A stretch of DNA of 64,000 nucleotides from Diphasiastrum complanatum (GCA_029204225.1 CM055112.1:22200578-22264577), one strand, 5' to 3'. Counted from the first letter of the stretch, positions 23,143 through 34,741 are shown. Notes: generated by a model not told the origin, from the sequence alone. Numbers and translations are program-made.

Positions 23143-23193
23143 ATCTACTCATCATAACCGGAGATCGTCAATCTCCAATTGTGACGAGTAGAT
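23143..23193. repeat. 51-nt two-tier hairpin
   Basis: Outer arms ATCTACTCATCA and TGACGAGTAGAT pair at 11 of 12 positions; inner arms GGAGAT and ATCTCC pair perfectly around CGTCA. A 5-base asymmetric section separates the tiers on each side. The flanking ~150 bp shows no gene. Confidence 0.8.
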
Positions 23194-24719
23194 TTTTCCT
23201 AGAGCTAAAACACTTAATAGAGGCACATTACACAATTGAAACAAGATAACTAATTTTTTGTGTAATCTCTACAACAAACATTCAAGATAAATCTGCTAAT
23301 AAAACACCTAAGCTAAACAGATCTATCAAAAAATTCACAAATCTAAAAACTCAACAAAAATTTAAGAGGTCATCGAAATAGACAATGGTATACTGTTTTT
23401 AACAGGAACGCCTATTTCGAGGCCCATTTCAACCTTGTCTATACCTGGTTCTACTCCAAAATCTACGCGTCAACTGTTCGGATGGTTATTGGCCAAAGAA
23501 ACAACAAACAAACTTGCAAAATAGAAAAATTGAAATTCTTATTTGAACAACTACAAATAAGGACAACTATCACACTTCTTAAAGGAAGCTTCGCACTTTT
23601 CTCTCTCCCTCTCTTTGGATTCTTGTAGGGTAGGCTTCGCTCTTCATCTCCAGCCAGCCATCGTGCTTCTTTTGGAGCGTGAACTAGTAGGTAGGAATGC
23701 TTGATCTTATGATCATTCTCCAGGATGCAACCATATACAAAGATAGATTTCAGATGGCATATGCAACGATAGTCATCTTCTTTCTTGAGCGACAGTTTAC
23801 TAGTAGCCAACGACAGTTTCAAAGGCAGTTTGGGCAGCCCAGGCAGTGACCTTGCATTCCAACTGTCGGCTATTTGTTGGCAGCATTCCATTGGCTCATG
23901 GGCAGTCATTTCCAGATGTCAGATATTTATTTGCTCTCTCCTTGTAGACAGTTATCAAAGTCACATCCTCTAGCACGTTTTCTCTCTGGCTATATTATGC
24001 CAATCTCATGCCATTGTAAATCATTCAGACACAATGTAGAACAGAGGCTCAGAAGCTTTGTTGGTGCTTTAATGTAGATTTACTGCTTTTGCTATTCATC
24101 TACAAGTTCAGAACCTTTATGTTCTCAGATTCTTGTATAGAGGGGTAGCAACCCCTCTTCTTTGTAGTGTCTAGACTGTAATGAATATAACTTTGTACTC
24201 TGCAAATGGTGAATACAGATAATGTAAATCTGAGTGTTCTGAATCACACACAACTTGTTTCTACTGTGAATACTTTTTGTGCTTTTCATGGTGATTCATT
24301 TTGGTAATAGAAAGTTTATGACACTATATTGTTTGTGCCTATACACAGTGTTTGGACTGAAATTGATTAGTGAAGTGTCTCTAGCCTTCAATCTTGTGAT
24401 TTGCGCAGATCATAGGAGTTAGATTCATGATAAGCTATTGTCAAGATAACGGAAACATTGTGTGGCTTTCCCTTTTGCCGAAGTATTTGCTTTCTTGAAT
24501 TCACTCCCATTTGAATCTGAAAACCATAATAAAGTATTCAGTATTTTTCTCTTGGGTGTTTGTTTTCTTTATACGGTTTTATTGGCAGTCCCTTGTGGAA
24601 AAATCTGTTGATGACCAGTTTGCAATCACTTCTCCTCTCCACTCCATTTATTCTTAGTTATTTCTGGTTTTGCACTAATAATGACAGTATTAGCCTTTTT
24701 ATTGCTCTCTAGTAGGGAT
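23194..24719. other. Unassigned region, possible old LTR
   Basis: A 148-codon minus-strand open frame at 23463-23909 has no motif and biased composition; I do not treat it as a gene. Around 24130-24230, sequence with a short hairpin (AGGGGTAGCAACCCCT) and an AATGAATATAAC stretch looks LTR-like, but no partner or primer-binding site is seen. Confidence 0.35.
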
Positions 24720-25760
24720 GATACCCATTTATACTACAAATACCAATCATTTTGATGTTGGTATGTTGCGACATGTGGTCATTGTTTCTATCCATTTATA
24801 CTGCTTTCGTTTTTGTTGTTTGACGAGATACATGGTTGTTCTTGGTTCTTTCCAAGGATATACTTCTACTTCGTTGTCAATATTTGTTTGTATAATGATG
24901 ATTTTCATTGTTCCAATTGGATTGATACATGTCACAATTTCTCGAATTGTTGTTGCTGAATCAGTGACACAATGATACACTACTAACTTACAATTCATGC
25001 ATTTGCAAAACCAAAACAAACATAAGCTATCACATTGTATTGGCGATTGATTGTTGTTGGTAAGACGTTTTGGATGTTGTTGTTGGTAAGAAGTTTTATG
25101 TATGTTTTGAATGATGTGATTTGCTCATATTGGATTTAAAAATTGGATCATTTTTGTAGTGTTCTTTCCAAATCGTAACAGCACAATCATTTTCTCTTAA
25201 ACTTAGCAAAAAGCATTGCACAACATTTGCTTCGACGAAATATGATGATTCAATAGAAATGAAAAGATGTTGAAAATTCATAATAATCACGTTTACAAAA
25301 ATCCATATTAATTACGATTACGTTGTAGAGTATTTTAGTATTTAAGAATATTCAAAATCAATATTCACAATCAATATTCACAAGTATTCACAATATTCAC
25401 GTATCTCATAATATACGTTTCTCAATATTCACAATTTTACATCAGTATTCATGATTTGTATTCACAATGTTCACGATCAGTATTCACAATATTCATGATC
25501 ACTATTCACAACATTCATGATGACAATCTCAGAATCTTAGTTTCTCAAAATCTCATTTTCTCAAAATCTCAATTTCTCAAAATCTCAATTTCTCAGTTTT
25601 TCAAAATATGAGTTTCTCAGAATCTCAGTTTCTCAGTTTCTCAGATTCTTAGTTTCTCAAAATCTCAGTTTCTCAGAATCTCAGTTTTTCAAAATCTCAA
25701 TTTCTCAGTTTCTCGATCTTCGCAATTTCAACGATCACAAACCATCACTAAAGTAATCTT
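24720..25760. repeat. Direct duplication, copy 1 (~0.95-1.0 kb)
   Basis: The sequence from about 24790 to 25755 recurs at about 27150 to 28020 with many substitutions and small indels. Each copy runs from a GTTTGACGAGATACATG segment through an ATTCACAAT minisatellite to a TCTCAGTTTCTCA minisatellite. Minus-strand frames of 90 and 64 codons (24747-25019, 25096-25290) are partly conserved in the other copy (TCIN-GTMKIIIIQTN), but I recognise no family. Confidence 0.75.
25340..25720. repeat. Two minisatellites
   Basis: About 25345-25520 repeats ATTCACAATATTCACGATC-like units; about 25530-25710 repeats AATCTCAGTTTCTCA-like units of ~15 bp. Both also occur in the second copy of the duplication (about 27700-27990). 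Confidence 0.8.
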
Positions 25761-26309
25761 CAGGACGCATCTCTGAAAATTTGATTATTTCTTCATCCAA
25801 TATGGAAGACATTCTCTATATGTCCAGTAACACAAAATACAATTGCAAAATTATAGTTTAATAGAGATCAGCTTTTACTGATGCAAACTAATTGATGAAT
25901 TATATCTATCACAAAAATATGTAGTAACTACAATTGCACACCTCAAGTAAAAACAAAATATAACAAAATGCAATATACGAGCTTTCACCATATTTGATAC
26001 TGACATAGCACAAAGGATATCACAATACGACATGGCAAGGCCTTTGGGTATCTGTAATATGCAAAAAGAGAATTAAATGAGCTATTATAGGAAGACCAAG
26101 AATGTCAACATATCGAAATAAACTAAAATGAATCTATTAAGAAAATCATTTCAAATGCAATACTATTTTTATTTCTACAAGCCATATTCAAATATTCTAA
26201 AGTGCACTAAAAATGACATCTTTTGGGATGAACTATGATGTAAAAATCTACAAGAAAACAAAATGCATGAACCAGGGCAAAGCGATTTAAAAAATAAAAA
26301 AGTGAACCT

Positions 26310-26505
26310 CTACACAACCAATTGAGGAGTTGCAACATATAATAGAAACAACAACCATTAAATAGACCCATGATCCAAATAGATATACACAAAAAAGTAC
26401 AAAAATCTACACAACCAATTGAAGAGTTGCAACATATAATAGAAACAACAACCATTAAATAGACCCCATGATCCAAATAGATATACACAAAAAAAGTACA
26501 AAAAG
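26310..26505. repeat. Tandem duplication, 97-bp unit x 2
   Basis: CTACACAACCAATTGAGGAG... starting at 26310 repeats from 26407 almost unchanged, differing by a substitution and single-base indels. High similarity suggests a recent event. Confidence 0.9.
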
Positions 26506-27119
26506 ATCAATATCAATAACGTGGATAAAAGAATAGGAAGTTGAATAAAGAATCTACTGGAGTTGACTTGATCATAAAGTCAAGCCAAGTACTACTCTAT
26601 AATCAATCAAGCATGGACAATGAGCCTCACATGCCTTTTTATACTATTTGAGGCCATCAAATACAAATTAAGAGTTAGAAGCTTAATGCACACCATATGA
26701 CTATAAATGACTTATAAACATCAAATCATAATAAATGGTAAACCAAGGACCCAAAATATATGACCCAAATGATAGAGACAAATGGGACCCATGGTCCAAA
26801 TAAACGTTCTTTTCCATGATATTTAGCATACATTGCTCATTACACTTCGTAAATATCTTTTACGGAAGTTCAATAATTTGATGGAGAAAGCGAAAACAAA
26901 AGCAAAGAGCACGACCAACCCCACATGCACAGCAACAACAACACCAAGGTAGTCACAATGAAAGCCAAAATAGTCTACCAAAAATTGCTTCATTGTTTTT
27001 TATCACCTTGGCCTAGGATATGAACGGTTGTAAATATTTTTCTCCCAGTAAAATATGCATGGAGCTCTACTTCCAATTGAATTGCTCTTTCTCGTTATTA
27101 GAGTAGTGAAATCGATTTA

Positions 27120-28045
27120 TTAGAAAGTGTAGATTTTGTTTCATTGTTCCAAACCATTTGTATCGCTTTCGTTTTATGTTGTTTGACGAGATACATGATT
27201 TTATGGTTGTTCTCAGTTCTTTCCAAGGATATACTTCTACTTTGTTGTCAGTATTTGTTTGTATAATGATAATTTTCATTGTTCCCATTGAATTGATGCA
27301 TGTCACAATTTCTCGAATTTTTATTGTTGAATCAATGTCACAATGTTATACTACTAGCTTATAATTTATGCATTTGCAAAACCAAAACAAACAAAAGTTG
27401 TCACATTGTATTGGCGATTGATTGTCGTTGTTGGTAGAAAGTTTTATGTATGTTTCGAATGATGAGATTTGCTCATATTGGATTTTAAAAATTGGATCGT
27501 TTTTGTAGTGTTCTTTTCAAATTGTAGCATCACAATCATTTTCTCTTAAACTTAGCAAAAAACATTGCACAACATTTGCTCGTCGACGGAATATGATGAT
27601 TCAATAGAATTGAAAAGATGTTGAAAATCCATAATAATCAATGTAGAATATTTTAGAATATTAATCACGATGTAGAATATTTTGGTATTTTAGAATATTC
27701 AAAATCAATATTTACAACACGTATTTACAATATTAACATCTCATAATATATGTGTTCAATATTCACAATTTCACATCAGTATTCACGATTTGTATTCACA
27801 ATGTTCACAATTAGTATTCACAATGTTCACGATTCCTATTTACAACATTCATGACAAAAATCTCATAATCTCAAAATTTCAAAATCTCAGTTTCTCAAGA
27901 TCTCAGTTTTTCAGAATCTCAATTTCTTAGTTTCTCAAATCTCAGTTTCTCAGTTTTTCAGAATCTCGATTTCTTAGTTTCTCATTATTCGCAATTTCAA
28001 CGATCACAAACCATCAATAAAGTATTTCAAACCATTTCTCGCTCC
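27120..28045. repeat. Direct duplication, copy 2
   Basis: Partner of the block at 24.7-25.8 kb in the same orientation, about 2.4 kb away. It includes the same succession of segments and both minisatellites, slightly shortened. Confidence 0.75.
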
Positions 28046-28344
28046 TGAAAACCTCGACATTTCTAAAGGTGATGGAATAGAAGGGCATGGAATGTACCAT
28101 CGACGGCAGCATCAGTTCTTTCCATCCAACGGCTCTCTTTGAAACTCATCAACTACGGTCCATGACTCATGCATAGAAAAGTAACCACCATGCATAATAA
28201 AGTAAATTCTTTGTTTTTATTCATGATGCATGCTACTTTAGCCCTAAACCAGGCTCCAGAACTTTAAAATTTGGGTTGCCACGAGTAATTAATTTTTAAT
28301 GTTGACTTTTTTGATAACTCCATTGACCAACATCACCACATAGT

Positions 28345-28622
28345 TGTTAGAAATTAATGATAAACTTCATTGTTACACTTCTTAATTACATTTTACAATG
28401 TACTTTATTATTGACAACTATTACTAGTTGTAGCTAGCCGTAGGATAGTCTAGTAGTCTACTCTTAGGTTTTCTCTCTCTATCAAGGTTCAAGGTTTATA
28501 TGTACATTTTACATTCAGTATGAAGTTAGTGTGATTGAGTGATATTGCATGTTTTTCTTCCGCCTCCTTGTTTGGTGATTGCTTATGGTGAATACTTGAT
28601 GTTGCATAGATGATTATTGACT
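28345..28622 (+). mobile_element. Copia 5' LTR, ~278 bp, with PBS at 28623
   Basis: It starts TGTTAGAAATTAATG and ends directly before TGGTATCAGAGC (28623-28634), the initiator-Met primer-binding site. It is the 5' LTR of the decayed plus-strand copia that follows. No 3' LTR copy is present downstream. Confidence 0.75.
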
Positions 28623-28634
28623 TGGTATCAGAGC

Positions 28635-29311
28635 TACGATAAACCTGCATCCTGATCAGTGGATACAGCTTGTCACAGGCTCCGCAATGAAGTGAGAAAG
28701 TCCTTCATAGGAGGTGAAAGCTTAGAGAGACAAAAACAGCTAGAAGAATTCTTTCTTGGTGTATTTTGTAGGTTTTGGAGCTCACATTTATTAGTGGGGA
28801 ACAAGCACACGATCCCAGAGGCATCGAAAAGGCCAAGGCAGTATTAGACAGATTGAAAATCTGAGTGGGAAAAGTTTTACAATTTTTTTTAGTCTTTGTG
28901 AAAAGTGTCATTTGTCAGAGAGTTGTGCCAAGAAATCTCTCATTTGTTTGTTTGGGGTACTGCAAGTCACACCAAACAGTGTCTAGTACTGCCATTCAGA
29001 GCTTTGAGGCTTCATACATTTCACATTACGAATATATGTCTGTCTGAACGATCACTCATTTCAAATCTTTGCGAAGAGGAGGCGGCGTAGCCCGCCACGC
29101 CGAAGTAGAAAATCTGGAATATTCTCTTTGAAAGTTTTTATATTCTCTCTATTTTTTATATTCATACCAATATCGGATCCACGCGCACAAGTTAAAGAGG
29201 ATCTTGAACAGCCGTACATCTGTGCTCCATTTCGATATCAGGTGTATAACCAGAAAAATATACAGTTCTGTGGTGTGATAAATTACTTGATCCGGACTCA
29301 TCTGTTCAGTA
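28635..29311 (+). mobile_element. Leader of the 28-33 kb copia
   Basis: About 0.68 kb between primer-binding site and gag; short frames only. Contains a GC-rich patch (GAGGAGGCGGCGTAGCCCGCC) near 29075. Confidence 0.6.
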
Positions 29312-30349
29312 ATGACAACTCTAAGTGAGAGTGTCCTTAATGAGTCAAGAAAATTAGAAGGAGCCGATAACTATGCAGTTTGGAAATTCAAACTGAAAAA
29401 TATTTTGATGGAAAAAGAGTTATGGGAGATTGTGACAGGTGAAGAGACAAGGCCAGTGATTGAAGAAGATCAGAGGACATTTGACAAGAAAAAACGAAAA
29501 GCACAAACTGTCATCAACTTATAAGTTAGAGATGCAATTATTCCCTACATTTCGGATTCAGAAGGACCAAAAGAAGCATGGGATACATTGAAGACATTGT
29601 TTGAGACCACAAACACATCTTGAGTGCTATTCCTGAAGACAAAGCTGCACACATTGCAGATGGATGATGGAGCAACTATTGCTGATCACCTACTAAACAT
29701 CAAAGAGATTCGTGATCAATTAACAACAGTTGGAGAGCGAGTTTAGGATCGTGCAATTGACATTGAACAGTTTGAGTGACTCACATCAAATGTTTGTGAC
29801 AAGTATAGCCACACAGGAGAATCTTCCAACCTATGAAGAGTTAGGTGGATTGCTTTTGCAGGAAGAACAACGTCAAGAGAACTTGAGTCATCGCAACAAG
29901 GGATTTGATCAAGCTCTTGCAGTGAGAGGACGTGGTGGCAGATTTGGACTTGAAAGACACCAATCAAGAGGTGGAAACTCAAATCATGGATCGTTCCAAC
30001 AATTTCAAGAACAATCCAATGATGGCCCAAATCGAGACAATTGGAATCAAGGTCGAGATCAAGGACGTGGCTATTCCAAGCAAAATAAACCTAGAAATTG
30101 CAGGTACTGCAACAAACCTAGACATTGGGAGCATGAATGCTTCAGGAAACAGAAGGAGATAGAACAAAGAAAAGGCAAATGGCAAGTGAGCAATTATGTC
30201 GATCAACATCAATTTGATGATAATTATTATGAAGACAATTATGTTGATCAACATCAATACGATGATGATCAATATGAAGATGATACAGGTGAGAGGTCGA
30301 ACTTGTTCATTACAGCATTAATGACAAGTGATGAAGCCAAGGATACCTA
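29312..30349 (+). pseudogene. Ty1/copia gag
   Basis: Gag begins MTTLSESVLNESRKLEGADN and has the YAVWKFKLKNILME signature of this family. Frame 29312-29524 stops, with further in-frame stops (about 29523, 29623, 29744) and a shift before the long frame 29730-30350, which holds LTLNSLSDSHQMF, an RGG-like glycine/arginine-rich stretch and a zinc knuckle CRYCNKPRHWEHEC at about 30100. The tail has a short repeat, YVDQHQ(F/Y)DD, twice. Gag packages element RNA. Several stops make it inactive. Confidence 0.85.
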
Positions 30350-31740
30350 GTACATTGATAGTGGTGCATCCAAGCACATGACTTCAAGAAAGGAGTGGTT
30401 TTCAAAACTCAAGTAAACTCACAATGGTAATGAAGTTGGACAAGCCGATGGCAAATTTCTATCTGTTAAAGGAGTTGGAGTGGTACCAGTGAAGTTAGCG
30501 GGAAGATAAAGTAGATAAGCAATGTGCAATATGTACCTGGCTTAGCTAACAATCTACTATTTGTTGGGATGATGGTTGATCAACAACTGAAGATTGAGTT
30601 TGACAACGACAAATGTCTTGTCAAAGACATCAAGAATCACTACAAAGTGATTACTACAGGAGCTAGAGTCAACGAGAATCGACTCTACAAATTGAATGCG
30701 AGATCTTTTGCTCAAGCTATGGTAAGCATTGTTGATAGTCGAAGTGATCTTTGGCATCAACGATTCGGTCATATTAGTGCTCAAAGTTTACAGATTCTCA
30801 AAAGAGGTAATCTAGTTATTAGATTGTCTGATATTTCTTTTGAAGGAAAAATTTGTGAAGGTTGCATTTTGGAAAACCAACACAGAGAGAGGTTTTCCTA
30901 AAGTGGAGCAAGGAGAGCTAGTGGCATCCTAGATCTTGTCCATGGTGATCTATGTGGACCTATGTAAACTAGATCTCTTAGTGACTACTATTACTTTATC
31001 ACCTTCAGTGATGATTATAGCAGATGCATTTGGATTTATTTCATAAGCAAGAAATCATATGCTTTTGCTAAGTTCAGGGAACTCAAGGCATTAGTTGAAT
31101 AGCAAACAGGATGTTCCATCAAGACTTTGAGATCTGATGGAGGTGGTGAGTATTTTACGACAAAATTTATTGATTTCTGCAAAGATCAAGAGATCAAGTG
31201 GCAGACTACAACACCTTATTTACCACAACAAAATGGAGTTGCAGAACGAAAGAATAGATCTATTGTTGAGATGGCTAGGGAGATGCTCAAAAGCAAGGGT
31301 CTACCAAACACCTTTTGGGCAGAAGCTTGTAGCACAGCTACGCACATCTTGAATCGGTGTCCTACAAAATACGTGGAAGGTAAGACACTTTACTGGAAAG
31401 AAGCCTAATATTTCTCATTTGAGAGTATTTGGTTGTGATGCTTATGCTCATATTCCTGATGAGAAACGAAGAAAATTGGATGCCAAAGCTATCAAGTGTA
31501 TTTTCCTTGGATATGATGAGAAGGCCAAGGCATACATGATGTATGACACAAATGCATAGAAGCTTGTGATTTCTAGGGATGCTACATTTGATGAGATGGG
31601 CTGAGATGAACAATCTGAAGTAATCACTGAACCTTTTGATGAGGGAGCGAAAGCACAGGTCAAGAAGGAAGTGGATTTTGATATAGAAAATCCAATGGAC
31701 AAAGGTGAGCCTAATGTTGAAATCCCCAAGAGAGTACCTA
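30350..31740 (+). pseudogene. Ty1/copia protease and integrase, decayed
   Basis: The protease starts at about 30354 with YIDSGASKHMTS (active-site DSG intact). Frame 30524-30901 holds the protease end and integrase zinc finger (LWHQRFGHISAQS...CEGCILENQH). The core is seen in LRSDGGGEYF (about 31125) and TPYLPQQNGVAERKNRS, then the frame shifts near 31400 into VFGCDAYAHIPDEKRRK...CIFLGYDEKAKAY. Stops at about 30899, 30965 and 31099 break the domain. Confidence 0.87.
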
Positions 31741-32140
31741 AATGGTACTTATCAGTCACGATGAATCTAGCCTGATGGGCTCTGTGCTCAAGGCTCAAGA
31801 ACCAAAAACTTTTGATGAAGCAAAGGAGCACAAGGAATGGTGTGCAGCTATGGAAACAGAAATGGAAGCCGTATCGAAAAATAGGACGTGGAATTTGGTT
31901 GAGCTACCTGATGGTAAGAAGCCTATTACTTGCAAATGGATTTATAAGATCAAATATGGAGTGGACGGGCAACTCAACAAGTGCATAGCATGGTTGGTTG
32001 CGAGAGGATTTGAGCAGCAAGAAGGTATTGATTTTGAGGAAACCTTTGCACTCATAGCTGAGATGGTAACTATATGTTCTCATTGCTATTTTTGCTTTCT
32101 ATGGTTGGAAGATCCAGTAAATGGATGTTAAATCTGCTTT
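31741..32140 (+). pseudogene. Ty1/copia reverse transcriptase N-terminus
   Basis: The frame holds EPKTFDEAKEHKEWCAAMETE, then KPITCKWIYKIKYG and GFEQQEGIDFEETFA (quoted in parts), the N-terminal RT blocks. The frame ends in YFCFLWLEDPVNGC at 32131, where the family's WQMDVKSAFLNG block should begin; the nucleotides AAATGGATGTTAAATCTGCTTTTCT (about 32117-32140) show that block out of frame. Sequence then switches to unrelated material. Confidence 0.85.
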
Positions 32141-32284
32141 TCTTGTCGTCTTCAACTTGTCTTCTTCTCGAACGACTATCTAGTTATGGCCAGCAAAACA
32201 ATCTATAAAGGAGTACATTTCTCTACCTGCTAATTCCTCCAATACTTGGTCTCTGAAAGAGAGAGAGTAGTAGTCTTTATTGGA

Positions 32285-32597
32285 AGAATGGAGGACCTAC
32301 TTCCAAAGGCAAGGTGAAGAACAAGGCAAAGCTCAAGTGTTTCTTTTGTGGGAAGAAAGGAGACTTTTCCTTGGAATGTTACTTGAAGAAGAATCAACAA
32401 GCCAATGGAGATCAAGGGAACATTGCTCAAGAGGAAGAAGATGAGGATGGATTCAACACATCCTTAATGGTTGCATCTACACCAACTTCAAGTCAAGACA
32501 CATGGTGGATAGATAGTGGGGCTAGTTCCCACATATCTTTTAACAAACATTATTTTTCTACTCTTCTCTCTTGTAATGAAGAGGTGTACTTATAAGT
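32285..32597 (+). pseudogene. Foreign copia gag/protease fragment inside the element
   Basis: A 94-codon frame has a zinc knuckle CFFCGKKGDFSLEC (His replaced by Asp), an acidic linker and the protease start WWIDSGASSHIS. It resembles the copia at 39.6 kb rather than the surrounding element and sits between RT N- and C-terminal parts, so it arrived by template switching, insertion or rearrangement. Confidence 0.75.
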
Positions 32598-33230
32598 ACA
32601 ACCTCAAAGATTTGTTGAGCCAAAGAGAGAGCACCTTGTTTGTAAGCTCAACAAAGCTATTTATGGATTGAAGCAAGCACCACGGGCGTGGTACTCTTGC
32701 ATTGATGAACACTTTAAGCAAAGGGGAATGGTAAAGAGTGATGTTGATCCTAATCTTTACATTCTAAGGCAAGATTCAGATATAGTGTTCATTGTGTTGT
32801 ACATGGATGATTTGACTATTATAGAAAGTAATGAGAGCTTAATTGATGAAATCAAATCAGATCTTTCCAATGCTTTTGACATGAGCAATCTAGGATTGAT
32901 GCACTATTGTCTTGGCATTGAAGTATAGAAAAAGAAAAATGTAGTCTTCCTTACACAAAGTAAATATGCATGGGATTGTAAGCCTTTGAGTACACCTATG
33001 GATGTCATTTGAGAAAGTGGATGTTTATTTGTACAAACAGCTGGTGGGTAGTTTGATTTATTTGACACACACACAACCTGATATTTCTTATAATGTTGGT
33101 GTTGTTAGCCAATTTATGCAAGATCCTAGTCAAGCACACTGGAGGTCTGCTAAATGTATTCTCCTCAAGGACATACCACTTGGGTTTGAAAGAGTTCTCA
33201 TGTAGAGTAAGAAATAGCATAATATCTTTG
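32598..33230 (+). pseudogene. Ty1/copia reverse transcriptase C-terminal half
   Basis: CKLNKAIYGLKQAPRAWYS leads into FIVLYMDDLTII, the catalytic box (YMDD), then LGLMHYCLGIEV and a stop at 32926. After a frameshift, 33002-33205 continues with QLVGSLIYLTHTQPDIS and FMQDPSQAHWRSAK. RNase H is missing. Likely the remainder of the same or a related copia as the preceding domains. Confidence 0.85.
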
Positions 33231-33680
33231 GCAAAATTTTGATCCATCAAGATCTCAAGAGAGTGGAGATGGCTTGAATCTTTGTAGAGGATGGGCCACC
33301 GACACTAGCCTTTCACAAAGTCATAAAGTTAAAAGAAGCTTCAAAAGTCATACAAAAATATGAATTAGACCAACATAAATTCAGTTCATGCTTGTACATG
33401 GTTAATCACGACACGGGTAGGGGGACAAGGAAGTTTACCAGCATGAGATGATCAGAGTTTGCATTAAAATATTTTCTGCCGCCTCTGGATCGGTTATCAT
33501 TCCAAACACGACGACGATAGTCAATAATGTGACAAATTTCAATGACTACCCATGTGCGTACAGTGTTAGTGACACCACTGCTCGCTCATTGCCTGCCTTG
33601 GCTAGCCAGGTCCGATGAAGGAAGCTGGAAGCGTGCTATTGCTCATTCTGATCCTGGCATATAAACTGCATCTCTAGGGG
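33231..33680 (+). promoter_or_regulatory. Upstream region of the secreted peptide gene
   Basis: About 0.45 kb with no transposon motif. The proximal ~250 bp is GC-richer than its surroundings and has ordinary sequence leading to a TATA box, so it may be a real promoter. Confidence 0.45.
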
Positions 33681-33682
33681 AG

Positions 33683-33689
33683 TATAAAA
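33683..33689 (+). promoter_or_regulatory. TATA box
   Basis: TATAAAA in the context GAGTATAAAAGGCC, ~79 bp upstream of the ATG, predicting transcription start near 33715. This spacing fits a plant class II promoter. Confidence 0.65.
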
Positions 33690-33761
33690 GGCCGTGCCTG
33701 GGCATCATGTATTACACACAAGTAATAAGTACAATCTCATCTATATATTTCACATTTTAAG

Positions 33762-33857
33762 ATGATGCATTTCAAGGTACTTGCTCTTGCTCTCTTTGTT
33801 GCCTTCTCATACCTTGTCGGCTCATCCATTAGTGAAGCCTATTCCAATAAATGTCAT
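33762..33857 (+). pseudogene. Small secreted cysteine-rich peptide gene, first segment
   Basis: The frame starts MMHFKVLALALF and continues through a hydrophobic core to SSISEAYSNKCH at codon 32, a textbook signal peptide with a likely cleavage near SEA-Y and the first Cys of a mature peptide. It is then interrupted by the tandem TRIM at 33858. Later segments at 34697-34740 and 35117-35137 appear to continue the same gene. A TATA box lies upstream and AATAAA downstream. The mature part would have been short (a few dozen residues, several Cys), like many plant secreted peptides, but I do not recognise the family. The frame cannot be read through as it stands. Confidence 0.6.
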
Positions 33858-34697
33858 TGTAAAGAATTTGGGCCTCAGGGCCACGCACACACACGTACCC
33901 ATGCGAGCCACGTACTCGGACCCCAACCCCAGTTGCCTAGCCACCCGCCATCACCATCCATCTAACCCCCAAAAGGGATGGTACCAGCGGATAGAGGATA
34001 TACAGAAGCCCCAACTAATTTATGGGATAGTTCAAGGCAAGTAGTTACTTACGGGACATTGAGAATTATCAAGGCCTTCACTAGGCGCTCAAGCCCACGG
34101 CACTTTCCTGTGCATGGCTTGCAACTAAACATTCTGCAACACCCCCACTCAAGCAAGCATAGACAAAGGAACCCCCACTGGGCTTTGATACCATATTACA
34201 AATTTTGGCCCACTGGCCACATGCACACATGAGGGTCGTGTGTTGGGATCCCACCCCCAACCGCCTAGCCACCCACTTGTTCCTGACCCCAAAAGAGCTG
34301 GTACCAGGGGATTGGAGACAACGTGCAACTTACTTCTTATATGGAGAGGAACCCAAGGCAAGCAGTTACTTATGGGACAATGAGGAGAACAACGTGCACT
34401 CAGACACCTTCATGCAGGCAGGCGCACAAGCCTGTGCATGGCTTGACAAACACCCCTCAACACCCCCACTCAAGCAAGCACAGGCAAAAGAACCCCCCAC
34501 TGGCTCTGTACCATGTAAAGAATTTGGGCCTCAAGGCCACGCACACACACGTACCCACGCGAGCCGTGTACTGGGATCCCAACCCTAGTCGCCTAGCCAC
34601 TCGCTATTCGTCTAACCCCCAAAAAGGGCTGGTACCAGGGGATAGAGGATATATAGAAGCCCCAACTTATGTATGGGAGAGTTCAAGGCAAGCAGTT
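33858..34697 (-). mobile_element. Tandem TRIM: LTR-internal-LTR-internal-LTR
   Basis: Three LTRs share TGTAAAGAATTTGGGCC-type starts (plus strand): 33858-34141, 34194-34462, and 34514 to about 34697 (truncated). The two internal segments are ~50 bp each and hold, on the minus strand, only a primer-binding site (TGGTATCAAAGCC at 34193-34181; a damaged one at 34513) and a polypurine tract (GAGTGGGGG type). GTCAT before the first LTR (33853-33857) is a candidate target site, but its partner is lost with the truncated end. It lies inside the peptide gene. Alternative reading: a tRNA-derived SINE array, because the LTR has TGGCCCACTGG and GGTCGTGTGTTGGGATCCCA, which loosely resemble A and B boxes. 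Confidence 0.7.
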
Positions 34698-34740
34698 TTA
34701 ATGGAGGAGCTTGTGAGGCCACCCTCAACTACTGCTCCAC
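34697..34740 (+). pseudogene. Secreted peptide gene, second segment
   Basis: Between TRIM and MITE lies a frame reading FNGGACEATLNYCS, with two Cys in a spacing normal for small Cys-rich peptides. It ends at the MITE boundary, where the same frame would resume beyond the insertion at 35117. The assignment is inference from position, composition and frame. Confidence 0.45.
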
Positions 34741-34741
34741 A

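Noticed and set aside
23463-23909. 148-codon minus-strand open frame
   Set aside because: No recognisable domain, no homologous second copy, and irregular composition; most likely a chance frame.
25340-25720. CRISPR-like array
   Set aside because: Units are degenerate, adjacent without unique spacers, and the context is a plant nuclear repeat region.
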